Positions 46,989-56,209 are shown, counted from the stretch's first letter. The stretch is 64,000 bases of DNA from Anabaena sp051781005 (GCF_051781005.1 NZ_JBPWOA010000054.1:101363-165362), one strand, 5' to 3'. The notes: generated from the letters alone by a model not told the origin. A program made the numbers and translations.

Positions 46989-47537
46989 TCACCTGTCCTG
47001 ACTGATTTTTCTCCTCTTTGCAAAAAACTGGGATGCTCCCCACAAATCTTCTTCTCTATTTCTGCGATTTCCTCTGCTTGTGGTGATTTTTCTTCCATCT
47101 GTGCGACTGATTCTTCTGGGGCTGCTTGCCAATGGTCCGCGACGAGACGACTGGAAAATATAAGGAGACGCTGGATAATCGCGTTGGAGCTTGCGGAGCG
47201 CCCGAATCTCATCACCATATAGTGGTTGTGTAGAGGGAGTTCCGGTCTTTACCCGCTTAACGTGGAGATTACCTCCACTCCAATCTATTTGCTCCCATCG
47301 TAGTGCAGCAGCTTCCGCAACTCGCAATCCGTGACGGTAAATTAACAGGATTAGTGTTGAATCTCGATGGGTATGGCAACCACCAGCTTTCTTGAGTGCA
47401 TCTCGCATGGCCTCAATTTCTGAAACTAGTAGGTATTCTCGTGTTCTGACTGCGGCATACTTACGAGAGTTGGGTGATTGAATCGGTGAATTTTCAATTT
47501 TACCAACTTTTGATTGTTGGAGTGTCTTTGTATTCAT
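46989..47537 (-). pseudogene. Tyrosine recombinase, C-terminally truncated
   Basis: The 182-residue frame begins with a short leader and a recombinase catalytic domain: LLVSEIEAMRDALKKAGG, then the first catalytic Arg in YRHGLRVAEAAALRWEQID, and VKTGTPSTQPLYGDEIRAL. After SSRRGPLASSP the sequence no longer matches: the expected HPHMLRH box, LGH box and nucleophilic Tyr are absent in all frames to 46989. The remaining part is basic low-complexity sequence. It is therefore a broken integrase and most likely inactive. The cut point is near 47120. Confidence 0.72.
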
Positions 47538-47834
47538 AACCAGACCCCCTGAAAAATCAATGTTGTTTTGTCTGGTATTACCTACTTTGACTCATAAGTT
47601 GGTATTTGAGTTTCAATTGTATTGATTAGTAACTATGTACTAAAATATGTCTGCTTGTATCATTCTTCGTGTTTACTTAAAACGGGAACGACAGAAAATC
47701 TGAAAACTATATACGATAAGCTTTTTCAGCTTCTATTTCCGTTTGAGCAAGGATCTCGGCTCAATGCCTAAATCGCTGTGTGTTCCCAAATTCTAATTTG
47801 ACAATATCTCCTCTATTCGGAAAATAAGAATTAA

Positions 47835-48017
47835 CTACCAATCCTCACTCCCCACAGCGTTTCCAGTTTCAAATTCAGGATGAAATTTATCAGGAGTCAT
47901 ACCCAAGAGCAACTCATCAAGCGTATATTTTTTTCTTTTTTGTGGTGTAATCACAATACTGTTACCTTCCACACTAAAATTTATCGCAATCCCTTCTCTT
48001 AAATTATATAACTGCAT
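47835..48017 (-). pseudogene. MazE-like antitoxin, C-terminal fragment
   Basis: The 60-residue frame matches the C-terminal half of MazE/AbrB-type antitoxins: NLREGIAINFSVEGNSIVIT, then KYTLDELLLGMTPDKFHPEF, ending in ETGNAVGSEDW. The N-terminal half with the DNA-binding swapped-hairpin (typically KWGNSLAIRIP) is missing. It overlaps the end of xisI by 14 bp. No intact MazF gene follows in 47538-47834. It could still be expressed as a short peptide coupled to xisI, but it looks decayed. Confidence 0.65.
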
Positions 48018-48339
48018 AATCCGTATATTGCCGCATTTCCGGAGCTTGAAACCCTAACACAATATCTTCCTTTGCCACCCCCAGATCCACAAGTTCTTGG
48101 GCTACTCTCATTTCCGTCATATTTTGCTCAATCCAAATCTTTCCCTGCTTAATATCCAAATGTAAAACACAACCATATACCCGCCGATGGCCATCCCATC
48201 CCACATTCATGACCTGGTAATGGTCTTGTTTCGGATCAAAAACAGTGTAGCAATCTATCGACCCATTGGCGATGGGGATAGCAGCATAATCTGTCAACAA
48301 CGACTGAATTATATGGCGATAAGACTCTATGGTATCCAT
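48004..48339 (-). CDS. xisI: XisI-like protein
   Basis: A 111-residue member of the XisI family, first known as a controlling factor for fdxN-element excision in heterocyst-forming cyanobacteria. Family phrases include SYRHIIQSLLTDYAAIP, DHYQVMNVGWDGHRRVYGCV, DIKQGKIWIEQNMTE and the C-terminal FQAPEMRQYTDYAVI. It appears complete. Its ATG overlaps the ancestral end of xisH (GGATACCATAG), as in intact xisHI pairs. Its partner xisH is broken by two frameshifts. Confidence 0.88.
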   Translation of the reverse strand: MDTIESYRHIIQSLLTDYAAIPIANGSIDCYTVFDPKQDHYQVMNVGWDGHRRVYGCVLHLDIKQGKIWIEQNMTEMRVAQELVDLGVAKEDIVLGFQAPEMRQYTDYAVI

Positions 48340-48745
48340 TGTACAATTACCTCTTGAATCGGGTCATAAATAATTTGTTTAATTTGATATCATTAAACAT
48401 GAGATTTGTGCAAATTCCCGTTTAAAAAAAGTTTCATAAGTAACCACAGGCACAGCTAAATAGAGAATGCGAGTTGGATCACTGATTTCTAAGGCCAGCC
48501 GATAATTCAAAAACTGTCCTAACGCAGCATGGTAATCGGTCAGTGGTGAATCACTCAAGAAGGTTTTAATCTCAACTGCAATTTTTTCTTGGTCTCGCTC
48601 TGCTGCTAATAGTTGCTGGGCACCTAAATCAATTTCAAACTTTGTTCCGCCTACTTCCAGTCGCAGGGGATCATCGGTTATCTGCCACTGCTCCTTTTCC
48701 TTCTTCAATTCTAACCACAGCATGAAATCTATCTTTAGCTGCCAT
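48327..48745 (-). pseudogene. xisH: xisH with two frameshifts
   Basis: The true start at 48745 reads MAAKDRFHAVVR and then leaves frame within a dozen codons. The middle, open from 48723 to 48379, carries the XisH core QITDDPLRLEVGGTKFEI, AAERDQEKIAVEIKTF and ALGQFLNYRLAL. Near 48385 the frame is lost again. The third frame then completes the family C-terminus YQIKQIIYDPIQEVIVQW, with the stop at 48327 overlapping xisI. XisH has a PD-(D/E)xK-like fold and normally works with XisI. Restoring one base at each site gives a normal-length protein of about 138 residues. Confidence 0.82.
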
Positions 48746-48969
48746 CGTTATCTTTCTCTGATTTACTTGCAATTATAGAACAATTGAAATAAAGAGTGCG
48801 CTTCGCGCCATCGCACTGCGGGCGTAAACCAACGGGAGCAATCACTGCGCTCACCGTAACCACACGCACCAAAAGCCATCTGGTGCGTTAACCAAATATT
48901 CCCAACGAGCGAACGCTTTCTTAGACATGAAGTTCCCTGCACATTCACGGAAGGATAGAATAAAATAAA

Positions 48970-48999
48970 AGCTTCCTGAAAGTCCCCTTCCAGGAAGCT
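48970..48999. repeat. Inverted repeat just upstream of the integrase gene
   Basis: AGCTTCCTG (48970-48978) and CAGGAAGCT (48991-48999) form a perfect 9-bp inverted repeat with a 12-nt spacer, ending 19 bp before the recombinase start. It could be a recombinase binding site, an operator or a hairpin in the mRNA leader. Confidence 0.5.
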
Positions 49000-49018
49000 A
49001 GATGTTAGTTGTCATGTG

Positions 49019-50119
49019 ATGGTTATTTCCCAGATGGATATCACTAATGTTGAGGTTAGCCCGGTAGAAATTCTCCCTCCCTCCTCCAGTAAAGTTGTAT
49101 CTCGTGATACTTCAGCATCTGTTACCGCCGAATTAGTAGAGGAGGTGATTCGTCAATATTATTACCGCACACCTGCTGTAGCAAATGATGAGGAGTTGAT
49201 TTTGGCTTGGGCAGGGTCACAGAACCGTGAGCAAACTAAGCGAAAATACTATCGCTTTGGTCAAAAATTACTCGCTTGGTTGGAAAAACAAGGTGTACGG
49301 GATTTACGGCTGGTTCAGCCACCAAAGTTACTGGAATTTATTGCTAGTTGGGGTGAGGTTTCCCCTTATACTAAATCTAACCAGGTGCTAATGTTGCGAT
49401 CGCTTTGGAGTTATGGTCATGGGGAGAATGTTGGCTATTTTTTACGGAATATCGCAAGTACCATAAATTACGATAATTTCAGTGACTTACCGAAGGCAGA
49501 GCGTTATTTAGAAGATTGGGAGATGGCGCAGTTGGCTGATGTTGCCCAACGGTTGGGGGAGCAGTACTGGCTGGTTTTTTCTTTGCTTTTTTATAGTGGG
49601 ATGCGGGTGGGTGAGGTTGGTCGGGTGACGGTTCCTGGTGATAAACCGGGTCAGCCGAAGGAAGATTATCCGGGTTTATATTGGCACAACTTTAAATGGC
49701 AGCCAGACCCGATACCGTCAGATAGGTATAGGGGATATTACACAATTAAGTTTCGGGGGAAGGGGGGGAAGTACCGGGAGATTGGTTTGGACCACCAGAC
49801 TTCGCTGATCTTTAAGAAGTACCGGGGGATGGCAGGTGAGAAGATGCCAGTGTTTCCGAATCTGTCACCTGACCCGAAAAAGCGGGGTTTGCCATTGAGT
49901 GACCGGGCGATTAAAAGGTTGATTCAGGATATATCTGAGGTGGCGAAGGTGAAGTTTTCTTGCCACTGGTTACGCCATTCTCACGCGTCGCGGGCGGTGG
50001 ATAGTAAATCACTGTTTGAGGTGCAAGACCAGTTGGGGCATAGTAAGAGCGATACTACTAAGACCTATGTTCGTTCTAAGAAGGATGCGGGAACGGGGAC
50101 TGTGTTGCCGAGGTTTTGA
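49019..50119 (+). CDS. Tyrosine recombinase/integrase, complete
   Basis: A 366-residue recombinase from the ATG at 49019 (a GTG directly precedes it). The N-terminal core-binding domain spans about 40-150. The catalytic domain has FYSGMRVGEVGRV with the first Arg, a Lys/beta region KFRGKGGKYREIG, the CHWLRHSHASRAVD box with His, Arg and His, QLGHSKSDTTKTY with the final His and the nucleophilic Tyr. All catalytic positions are intact, so it is likely active. It is flanked by an inverted repeat upstream and an 18-bp palindrome immediately downstream. It is the only intact mobility gene in a decayed region. Confidence 0.92.
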   Translation: MVISQMDITNVEVSPVEILPPSSSKVVSRDTSASVTAELVEEVIRQYYYRTPAVANDEELILAWAGSQNREQTKRKYYRFGQKLLAWLEKQGVRDLRLVQPPKLLEFIASWGEVSPYTKSNQVLMLRSLWSYGHGENVGYFLRNIASTINYDNFSDLPKAERYLEDWEMAQLADVAQRLGEQYWLVFSLLFYSGMRVGEVGRVTVPGDKPGQPKEDYPGLYWHNFKWQPDPIPSDRYRGYYTIKFRGKGGKYREIGLDHQTSLIFKKYRGMAGEKMPVFPNLSPDPKKRGLPLSDRAIKRLIQDISEVAKVKFSCHWLRHSHASRAVDSKSLFEVQDQLGHSKSDTTKTYVRSKKDAGTGTVLPRF

Positions 50120-50126
50120 GGAGAAA

Positions 50127-50144
50127 TGTGCGCCATGGCGCACA
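50127..50144. repeat. 18-bp palindrome, copy 2, after the integrase stop
   Basis: TGTGCGCCATGGCGCACA is a perfect palindrome eight bases after the integrase stop, flanked by AAA and AAAAT. It matches the palindrome at 44621-44638 except for two positions per arm that change in a paired way. It may act as a terminator hairpin or protein-binding site. Confidence 0.7.
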
Positions 50145-50216
50145 AAATTGAGTTGCAAGTTCGCGTACTTACTTAGTACAGCGCAGCTATCGCCTTTGAG
50201 ACTGCACTCTCCAAAA

Positions 50217-50400
50217 TTTTCTTAGGGGAAAACTTTATTGAGGACACTGTGCAGGATTTTCTTAGGGGAAACTTTCTCCCATAAATCTGCAATTTCATCT
50301 TTACTGTTAAAATTGAATTGGTAAACAGTATTAGCATGAACTTGGGAATTTTCCAGGGTGATAGTGAAACTATTATCATCTTTATAAATGCTGTTATTTT
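50217..50400 (-). pseudogene. Possible protein remnant without start codon
   Basis: A minus frame ending near 50229 reads SIYKDDNSFTITLENSQVHA then NTVYQFNFNSKDEIADLWEK. It looks coding but has no start codon after an upstream stop. The frame is bordered by a direct repeat of TTTTCTTAGGGGAAA near 50216 and 50257. The family is not recognised. Confidence 0.35.
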
Positions 50401-50447
50401 ATAGTAATAAAAATGGCATAATTAATATTTTACAAGGAATGATTTAG

Positions 50448-50531
50448 TTGATAGAGATTATCAGAGTTCGTGCCACACCAGAACAAATAAAGCAGATGTT
50501 ACAAGAGTTAAAGTTTTATATAAAAGTAGCT
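50448..50531 (+). pseudogene. DUF5674-like fragment
   Basis: From a TTG at 50448 the frame reads MIEIIRVRATPEQIKQMLQE then LKFYIKVAVDV, the N-terminus of a small conserved family (DUF5674). It then runs into a TAGATG hexamer repeat (about 50530-50552) and unrelated sequence. About three quarters of the protein is missing. Confidence 0.6.
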
Positions 50532-50602
50532 GTAGATGTAGATGTAGATGTAGCGACCTGCAATACTAATCAGTCAAACCTGCAATCAAGGGATTTTCAA
50601 AC

Positions 50603-50755
50603 CAGGATTAAATGCAACTATAAATACACTTCAGCCAGAATTAATTGCAACTGACCGAAAGTCCTGTTAAATCGTTGTTTAGCAGTTTACTCAAAAAAGG
50701 CTCCAACTTATCAACAAAACTATTTGAGCTTCAGCCAGGATTAATTGCAACTATA
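50603..50755. repeat. Three direct repeats of a TTCAGCCAGGATTAATTGCAACTATA-type unit
   Basis: CAGGATTAAATGCAACTATA lies at 50603-50622. Two longer copies begin with TTCAGCCAG at 50630 and 50730 and share the AATTAATTGCAACT core. Successive cores are 33 and 100 bp apart. They lie just upstream of a resolvase fragment. Confidence 0.6.
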
Positions 50756-50909
50756 TAAGGTAAAAGAAACGACCGTTTTTTTTACCCCTATTATTACCAT
50801 CAAGCAGAACCAAAACCGGAATCAAGTTTAGTAAAGAAACTCGGTAATTATATCAAAGGCAAAATATGCTGTTAGGTAACGAGTTTATTTACTTGTTGTG
50901 GTTCAAAGT

Positions 50910-51080
50910 ATGTTGATAGGCTATGCCCGAATTTCAACAGATGACCAAAATCTGAACCTGCAAATGGATGCTTTGCAGCTTGCTGGTTGCGAGAAAATTT
51001 ACTCCGACCGGACAAGCGGTGCAAAAGCAGAACGACCGGGACTCTCCTTAGCATTGGAAGTTCATTTACTACTTGCTTAA
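50910..51080 (+). pseudogene. Serine recombinase (resolvase) N-terminal fragment
   Basis: The frame reads MLIGYARISTDDQNLNLQMD and EKIYSDRTSGAKAERPGLSL, the first 50 residues of a Tn3-type resolvase including the catalytic Ser in ARIST. The rest is lost at about 51055, followed by a stop at 51080. It is a remnant and not functional as a recombinase. Confidence 0.8.
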
Positions 51081-51255
51081 TTCGGAAAGTGACAGAAGAG
51101 GGGTATTTTGAGTAAGCTACCCATCACCAATTGTCAAAAGCAATATGGCTGTATAAGGTATTTGTTAATTGTGCAAAGTAACCTTGTTAGGGTAGGTGAG
51201 AGTTTCTTGGGAGATTTTGATGAAACTCCTCTAAGTTTGGAAGGGAGCAACGTGA

Positions 51256-51284
51256 TTTCATCCTAATTTCATCTCTACATGAAA
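51256..51284 (+). promoter_or_regulatory. TTTCAT direct repeat upstream of the efflux operon
   Basis: TTTCAT (51256-51261) and TTTCAT (51267-51272) repeat with an 11-bp period, and ATGAAA (51279-51284) follows in inverted orientation. Eleven-bp direct repeats are typical binding sites of OmpR/PhoB-type response regulators; TTTCAT repeats are associated, as I recall, with the copper regulator CopR of Synechocystis. Confidence 0.55.
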
Positions 51285-51376
51285 CACTAGTGATCAGAGT
51301 GTATTTCTTAAACCTAAAAGCACTTTTAACCGTTCCCAAGTCCTGATGCTTCATACTCACAAACCTAACAAGCGCA

Positions 51377-53059
51377 ATGTCTAACTCAGAGCGTTCTCAA
51401 ACACCCATAACGATTTTTTGTGTTTCTAGCACATTCCTCAGCCTACTGTTATTAGTAAGTCCCACAATTGTTCTGGCTCATGCTGGACATGGAAACGAAT
51501 TTCAAGGAGGAAGTGAAGCTACTCAAACTAGTAATTCTATCCAGGTTGATGCCGACACAGCCAAACGCTTAGGAATTAAAGTCGAGCCAGTCAAACGTCA
51601 GCAGTTAGCCATCGGTATTAAAACTACTGGACAAATCGAAACTCTACCCAGCCAAAAAGTGGAAGTAACTACCCCCATTGCCGGGGCGAAAGTGGTGGAA
51701 TTATTGGTAGAACCTGGTGCATCAGTAACAAAAGGTCAACCTGTTGCTGTTGTCACTAGCCCAGACTTAGTAACATTGCGCGTGGAATCTCAGGAAAAAT
51801 TAGCACAAGCTCAAGCTGATTTACAGCAGTCCCAAGCAGACTTAAGACTGGCTCAACAGAATTACCAAAAATACCAACAAATAGCTGACGCGGAAATCGC
51901 CCAAGCACAGAGTCAAGTTGAATTTGCTCAAGAAAAATACAACAAAGATAAGCAGTTGGCTGATGATGGTGCTTTACCTCGACGCAATGCTTTAGAATCC
52001 CAAACGCAGTTAGCACAAGCAAAAGCCGAACTTACCAAAGCCAAAAGCCGTAGAGAAGTTATTGAAGCAGAAAATCAACTCAAACGCGCTCAAGCAGCAG
52101 TTGGACTAGCAAAGTCAAATATTAGTCGCAGTAATAATATTTATCAAACCCGACTTGCTCAAGTAGGAACGTTTGCTAATGCTAAGGGATTAGTCACAAT
52201 CACTGCTCCCATCTCTGGTAAGGTTGCAGATCGAGAAGTCACTATTGGTCAAACCTTTGAAGATGCTGGTGGTAAATTGATGACGATTGTCAACGACACT
52301 CAGGTATTTGCTACAGCTAATATTTATGAAAAAGATTTCAGCAACATCAGAACTGGTCAAAGAATTATTTTAAAAGTTGCAAGTCTACCAGAACGAACCT
52401 TTTCAGGACGAATTTCTCGCATTGGGACATCGGTAGAAGGAGAAACACGAGTTGTACCAGTACAAGCCCAGGTGAATAACTCAAGCGGTCAACTCAAACC
52501 CGGAATGTTTGCTCAACTGGAAGTTTTGACAAACCAAACTTCCTCTGCTACTTTAGCTATTCCTACCTCAGCAGTGGTTGACGCAAATGGTAAAAAACTT
52601 GTCTATTTGCAAAATGGTAATGCTTTTCAGTTCACTGAAGTAACTTTAGGACAAACTTCTGGAGATATGGTTGCGGTCAAAAGTGGTTTGTTTGAGGGAG
52701 ATATGATTGTTACTCAACGCGCACCACAACTTTACGCCCAATCATTGCGGGGTGGTAGCAAATCTGCAACCGGAGACAAAAATGAAACACATACCAACAC
52801 AGAATTAACCCAAGCAAAAACAAACTTACCTATACCTTTGTGGTTATTGGGAATAGGAGGAATAACACTTGTTGGTGTTGCTGCTTTTGCCGCAGGTAGT
52901 CTTTGGTCAAGTCGTCGCATACGTCAGCGTTTTGTATCAGTTGGTCATCCCGAATATGATGGCTTTACTTATGAAACTGAAACTCATATTGATAACCATA
53001 AAAAACCAACCACATCAAATTCTGCTGCTGTCTTTGATCAACCAGACAATAATATTTAA
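51377..53059 (+). CDS. RND efflux membrane-fusion protein (CopB/CusB-like)
   Basis: A 560-residue periplasmic adaptor. A signal/anchor lies at about 18-36. Residues 35-50 are His-rich (HAGHGNEFQGG), suggesting metal binding. The HlyD fold follows: a lipoyl half (VTTPIAGAKVVELLVEPGAS), a long alpha-hairpin with Gln/Ala heptads (about 125-255), and the second lipoyl and beta-barrel parts (VTITAPISGKVADREVTIGQ). Unusually, a second transmembrane segment is present near the C-terminus (PLWLLGIGGITLVGVAAFAA). It is followed by the RND pump gene after 9 bp. The TTTCAT repeats upstream suggest copper-type control; substrate is inferred. Confidence 0.88.
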   Translation: MSNSERSQTPITIFCVSSTFLSLLLLVSPTIVLAHAGHGNEFQGGSEATQTSNSIQVDADTAKRLGIKVEPVKRQQLAIGIKTTGQIETLPSQKVEVTTPIAGAKVVELLVEPGASVTKGQPVAVVTSPDLVTLRVESQEKLAQAQADLQQSQADLRLAQQNYQKYQQIADAEIAQAQSQVEFAQEKYNKDKQLADDGALPRRNALESQTQLAQAKAELTKAKSRREVIEAENQLKRAQAAVGLAKSNISRSNNIYQTRLAQVGTFANAKGLVTITAPISGKVADREVTIGQTFEDAGGKLMTIVNDTQVFATANIYEKDFSNIRTGQRIILKVASLPERTFSGRISRIGTSVEGETRVVPVQAQVNNSSGQLKPGMFAQLEVLTNQTSSATLAIPTSAVVDANGKKLVYLQNGNAFQFTEVTLGQTSGDMVAVKSGLFEGDMIVTQRAPQLYAQSLRGGSKSATGDKNETHTNTELTQAKTNLPIPLWLLGIGGITLVGVAAFAAGSLWSSRRIRQRFVSVGHPEYDGFTYETETHIDNHKKPTTSNSAAVFDQPDNNI

Positions 53060-53068
53060 TAACTTAAA

Positions 53069-56000
53069 ATGCTCAATAACATCGTCAGGTGGGTGATTGA
53101 CCGACGTTGGCTCGTTGTCTTAGCTACAGCGATCGCTGCATTGTGGACATTCTACGTCATTCCCCAAATGCCATTAGATGTGCTACCACCCTTTGCACCG
53201 CCCCAAGTAGAAATTCAAACCGAAGCACCGGGACTCGCGCCGGAAGAAGTTGAATCTTTAGTAACTTTACCAATTGAGAGTGCAATTAATGGTACACCAG
53301 GAGTAACCGCAGTCCGTTCATCCTCAGCAGCAGGAATTTCAGCCGTGAGGGTAATCTTTAACTGGGGGACAGAAATTTATCAAGCACGTCAGCTAGTGAC
53401 TGAACGACTGCAACAAGCAGCCAGCAAACTTCCCCCAGGAGTAGAAACGCCGCAAATTTCTCCTACTACTTCACCTGTTGGTTTAGTTGTTCAATACGCT
53501 TTTACAGTCGAATCAGAAAATAATTCTCAATCCAAAATTGACTTGATGGGAGCTAGACGAATTGTTGATTGGCAAGTCACAAATCGTCTTTTAGCTGTTC
53601 CAGGTGTGAGCCAAGTAGTAGTTTTTGGTGGTGATGCTCGTCAATATCAAGTTTTAGTTGACCCAGCAAAATTAGCAGCCTTTAATATTTCTTTAGAGCA
53701 AGTTACTAATGCTACAAAAGCCGCTAACGGTAATGCACCAGGCGGTTATTTAATCACACCAGATAAAGAAACATTAATTCGAGGTATCGGACGCATTGAA
53801 TCAATTGCAGATTTGCAAAAATCAACTATTACTGCACGTAACGGAGTACCGGTGAGGCTACAAGATGTAGCAGATGTGAAAATTGGTGGTGCGATTAAAC
53901 GGGGTGATGGTAGTTTTGATGGTAAACCAGCAATTATTTTAATGGTTAACAAACAGCCGCTTGCAGATACTCCCACTGTTTCCCGTGCGATAGAAGCGGC
54001 AATGAAAGAAATTCAAGCTGGTTTACCACCAGAGATTAAAATCACCACGACATTTCGCCAAGATAGGTATATTGATTCCTCGGTTCAAAATGTTAGTTCA
54101 TCATTAATTCAAGGTAGCATCATTGCGGCAATAATTCTTATTCCCTTTTTAATGAATTGGCGGACTCTGGCAGTATGCTTACTAGATTTTTTCTTAACTT
54201 TACTGTTTGGATTGCTAGCCCTTTCTTGGTTGGGAATAGGACTGAATACAATGACGTTAGGAGGTTTAGCAGTAGCGATTGGTACGGCAATTGATGATGC
54301 TATTGTTTATGGAGAAAATACTTATAGAAGATTGCGAGAAAATAAAATTTCTGAAAATCCATTACCGCCATTAGAAATTATTTTTGAAGGTTCAAAAGAA
54401 GTACGAGAATCATTGATTGGTGCAACTGTTATTGGCATTATTGTTTTTTCACCAATTTTTACTTTACCAGGTGTAGAAGGCAGAATTTTTACACCAATGG
54501 GAATCTCTTATTTAGTAATAGTTGTCATTTCTAGTTTAGAATCGCTGTTAGTTTCTCCCGCTTTGTGTGCGATTTTATTACCTAATGTCAAAGTGACAAA
54601 AAGAGAGCCTTGGTTGGCGAGATTATGTAAGACAATTTATAGCTACTGTCTCAACTTTTCTTTTCGGAATTCGTTACCAATCATTGGTATTGCATTGGCT
54701 TTAACGGTAGCTGCGCTCGCAGTTATTCCTTCATTCGGTAGAGCTTTTTTACCAGAGTTCCAAGAGCAAACGATGGTAAATACTTTAACTTTATATCCTG
54801 GTGTGTCTTTAGAAGCGACAACAAAAGCCGGTTATGTAGTAGAAGATGCGCTTAAAGATGACAAACGCTTTAAATTTATTCAAACACGAGCCGGACGTGC
54901 TGAGGGAGATGCCGATGCGGCAGGTGTGAATATTGCACACGTTGATATTGAACTTAGTGACGAGGGGATGAAAGACCGCACGAAGACTTTAGAAAAGCTG
55001 CGGCAAGAGTTTGATAAGATACCGGGAGCAGCACCAAATGTGGGCGGATTCATCTCCCACCGTATGGATGAAGTTTTGTCTGGGGTAAGAAGTGCGATCG
55101 CAGTCAAAATTTTTGGTTCAGACTTAGCACAACTCCGCCAAATCGGCGAACAAGTAGAAGCACAGATGAAAACCATTGATGGTGTTGTAGATTTATTGCT
55201 AGAACCACAAATCCCCATACCACAAATTCAAATTAAATTTGATCGAGATGCTGCTAGTCGCTACGGTTTATCAGTCGGAGAAATTTCTAGCATTATTGAA
55301 ACCGCACTCAACGGACAAGTCGTTTCTCAAGTTTTAGAAAATCAACAATCCTTTGACCTTTTAGTGTGGTTAAAGCCGGAAGCACGACAAGATTTGTCCA
55401 CCATTCGGGATTTATTAATTGATACCCCTAATGGACAGAAAATTCCTTTAGGTAATGTGGCAATAATTGACAATGGTACTGGGCCTAATACAATTAATCG
55501 TGAAAATGTTTCCCGTTTGATTGTAGTTTCAGCTAATGCTAAAGGTAGGGATTTACGCTCGATTGTCAATGAGATTGAAGCCAAAGTCAAAAGCAATGTC
55601 CAAGTGCCTGCGGGTTATTTTATCCAATACGCAGGTCAATTTGAAGCCGAAGAACGCGCTACCCAAAATATTCTGGTGTTCAGTGCGATCGCATTTGTGG
55701 CAATTACAGTTCTCATGTATATTTCAGTGAAATCTGTACCTTCTACCATCATGATTATGATTAATTTACCAATTGGTTTGGTAGGAGGTGTAATCGCAGT
55801 AGCGTTAACTGGAGGCGTGATTTCTGTTGCGTCTTTGGTTGGATTTGTTTCCTTGTTTGGGGTAGCAACTCGCAATGGTTTGTTATTAGTGGATAACTAT
55901 AACAGTAAATTTGCCGAAGGAATGCCGTTAAAAGAAATTATTGTTAAAGGTTCAATGGAACGACTTAATGCGATTTTAATGACAGCTTTGACTTCTGCAT

Positions 56001-56209
56001 TAGGTCTAGCACCAATGGTACTACAAGGTGGCCCAGGACAAGAACTTTTGCAACCACTTTCTATTGTTGTTTTTGGTGGTTTGTTTACATCAACTGCGAT
56101 AACTTTGGTTGTTTTACCTGCTTTGTATGCCAAGTTTGGTAAACATTTATTTCCCAAGAAAACGGAGGAGAGTAAAGCAAAAGACGAGAAATTTTTTATG
56201 CACATGTAG
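53069..56209 (+). CDS. HME-type RND efflux pump (CusA/CzcA/CopA-like)
   Basis: A 1046-residue inner-membrane RND transporter. It begins VIDRRWLVVLATAIAALW, has the first large periplasmic loop with PEEVESLVTLPIESAINGTP, and twelve expected hydrophobic segments. The fourth carries the acidic proton-relay motif VAIGTAIDDAIVYGENTYRRL-like (residues about 405-425). The sequence groups with heavy-metal exporters rather than the drug pump at 60436. It would drive periplasmic or cytosolic metal out with the adaptor gene upstream. The C-terminus is short and charged. The next gene starts 43 bp later. Confidence 0.88.
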   Translation: MLNNIVRWVIDRRWLVVLATAIAALWTFYVIPQMPLDVLPPFAPPQVEIQTEAPGLAPEEVESLVTLPIESAINGTPGVTAVRSSSAAGISAVRVIFNWGTEIYQARQLVTERLQQAASKLPPGVETPQISPTTSPVGLVVQYAFTVESENNSQSKIDLMGARRIVDWQVTNRLLAVPGVSQVVVFGGDARQYQVLVDPAKLAAFNISLEQVTNATKAANGNAPGGYLITPDKETLIRGIGRIESIADLQKSTITARNGVPVRLQDVADVKIGGAIKRGDGSFDGKPAIILMVNKQPLADTPTVSRAIEAAMKEIQAGLPPEIKITTTFRQDRYIDSSVQNVSSSLIQGSIIAAIILIPFLMNWRTLAVCLLDFFLTLLFGLLALSWLGIGLNTMTLGGLAVAIGTAIDDAIVYGENTYRRLRENKISENPLPPLEIIFEGSKEVRESLIGATVIGIIVFSPIFTLPGVEGRIFTPMGISYLVIVVISSLESLLVSPALCAILLPNVKVTKREPWLARLCKTIYSYCLNFSFRNSLPIIGIALALTVAALAVIPSFGRAFLPEFQEQTMVNTLTLYPGVSLEATTKAGYVVEDALKDDKRFKFIQTRAGRAEGDADAAGVNIAHVDIELSDEGMKDRTKTLEKLRQEFDKIPGAAPNVGGFISHRMDEVLSGVRSAIAVKIFGSDLAQLRQIGEQVEAQMKTIDGVVDLLLEPQIPIPQIQIKFDRDAASRYGLSVGEISSIIETALNGQVVSQVLENQQSFDLLVWLKPEARQDLSTIRDLLIDTPNGQKIPLGNVAIIDNGTGPNTINRENVSRLIVVSANAKGRDLRSIVNEIEAKVKSNVQVPAGYFIQYAGQFEAEERATQNILVFSAIAFVAITVLMYISVKSVPSTIMIMINLPIGLVGGVIAVALTGGVISVASLVGFVSLFGVATRNGLLLVDNYNSKFAEGMPLKEIIVKGSMERLNAILMTALTSALGLAPMVLQGGPGQELLQPLSIVVFGGLFTSTAITLVVLPALYAKFGKHLFPKKTEESKAKDEKFFMHM

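Noticed and set aside
46964..47218. 84-codon ORF in another frame of the truncated recombinase
   Set aside because: It does not supply the missing catalytic boxes (HPHMLRH, LGH, Tyr), so it is not the shifted continuation of the gene.
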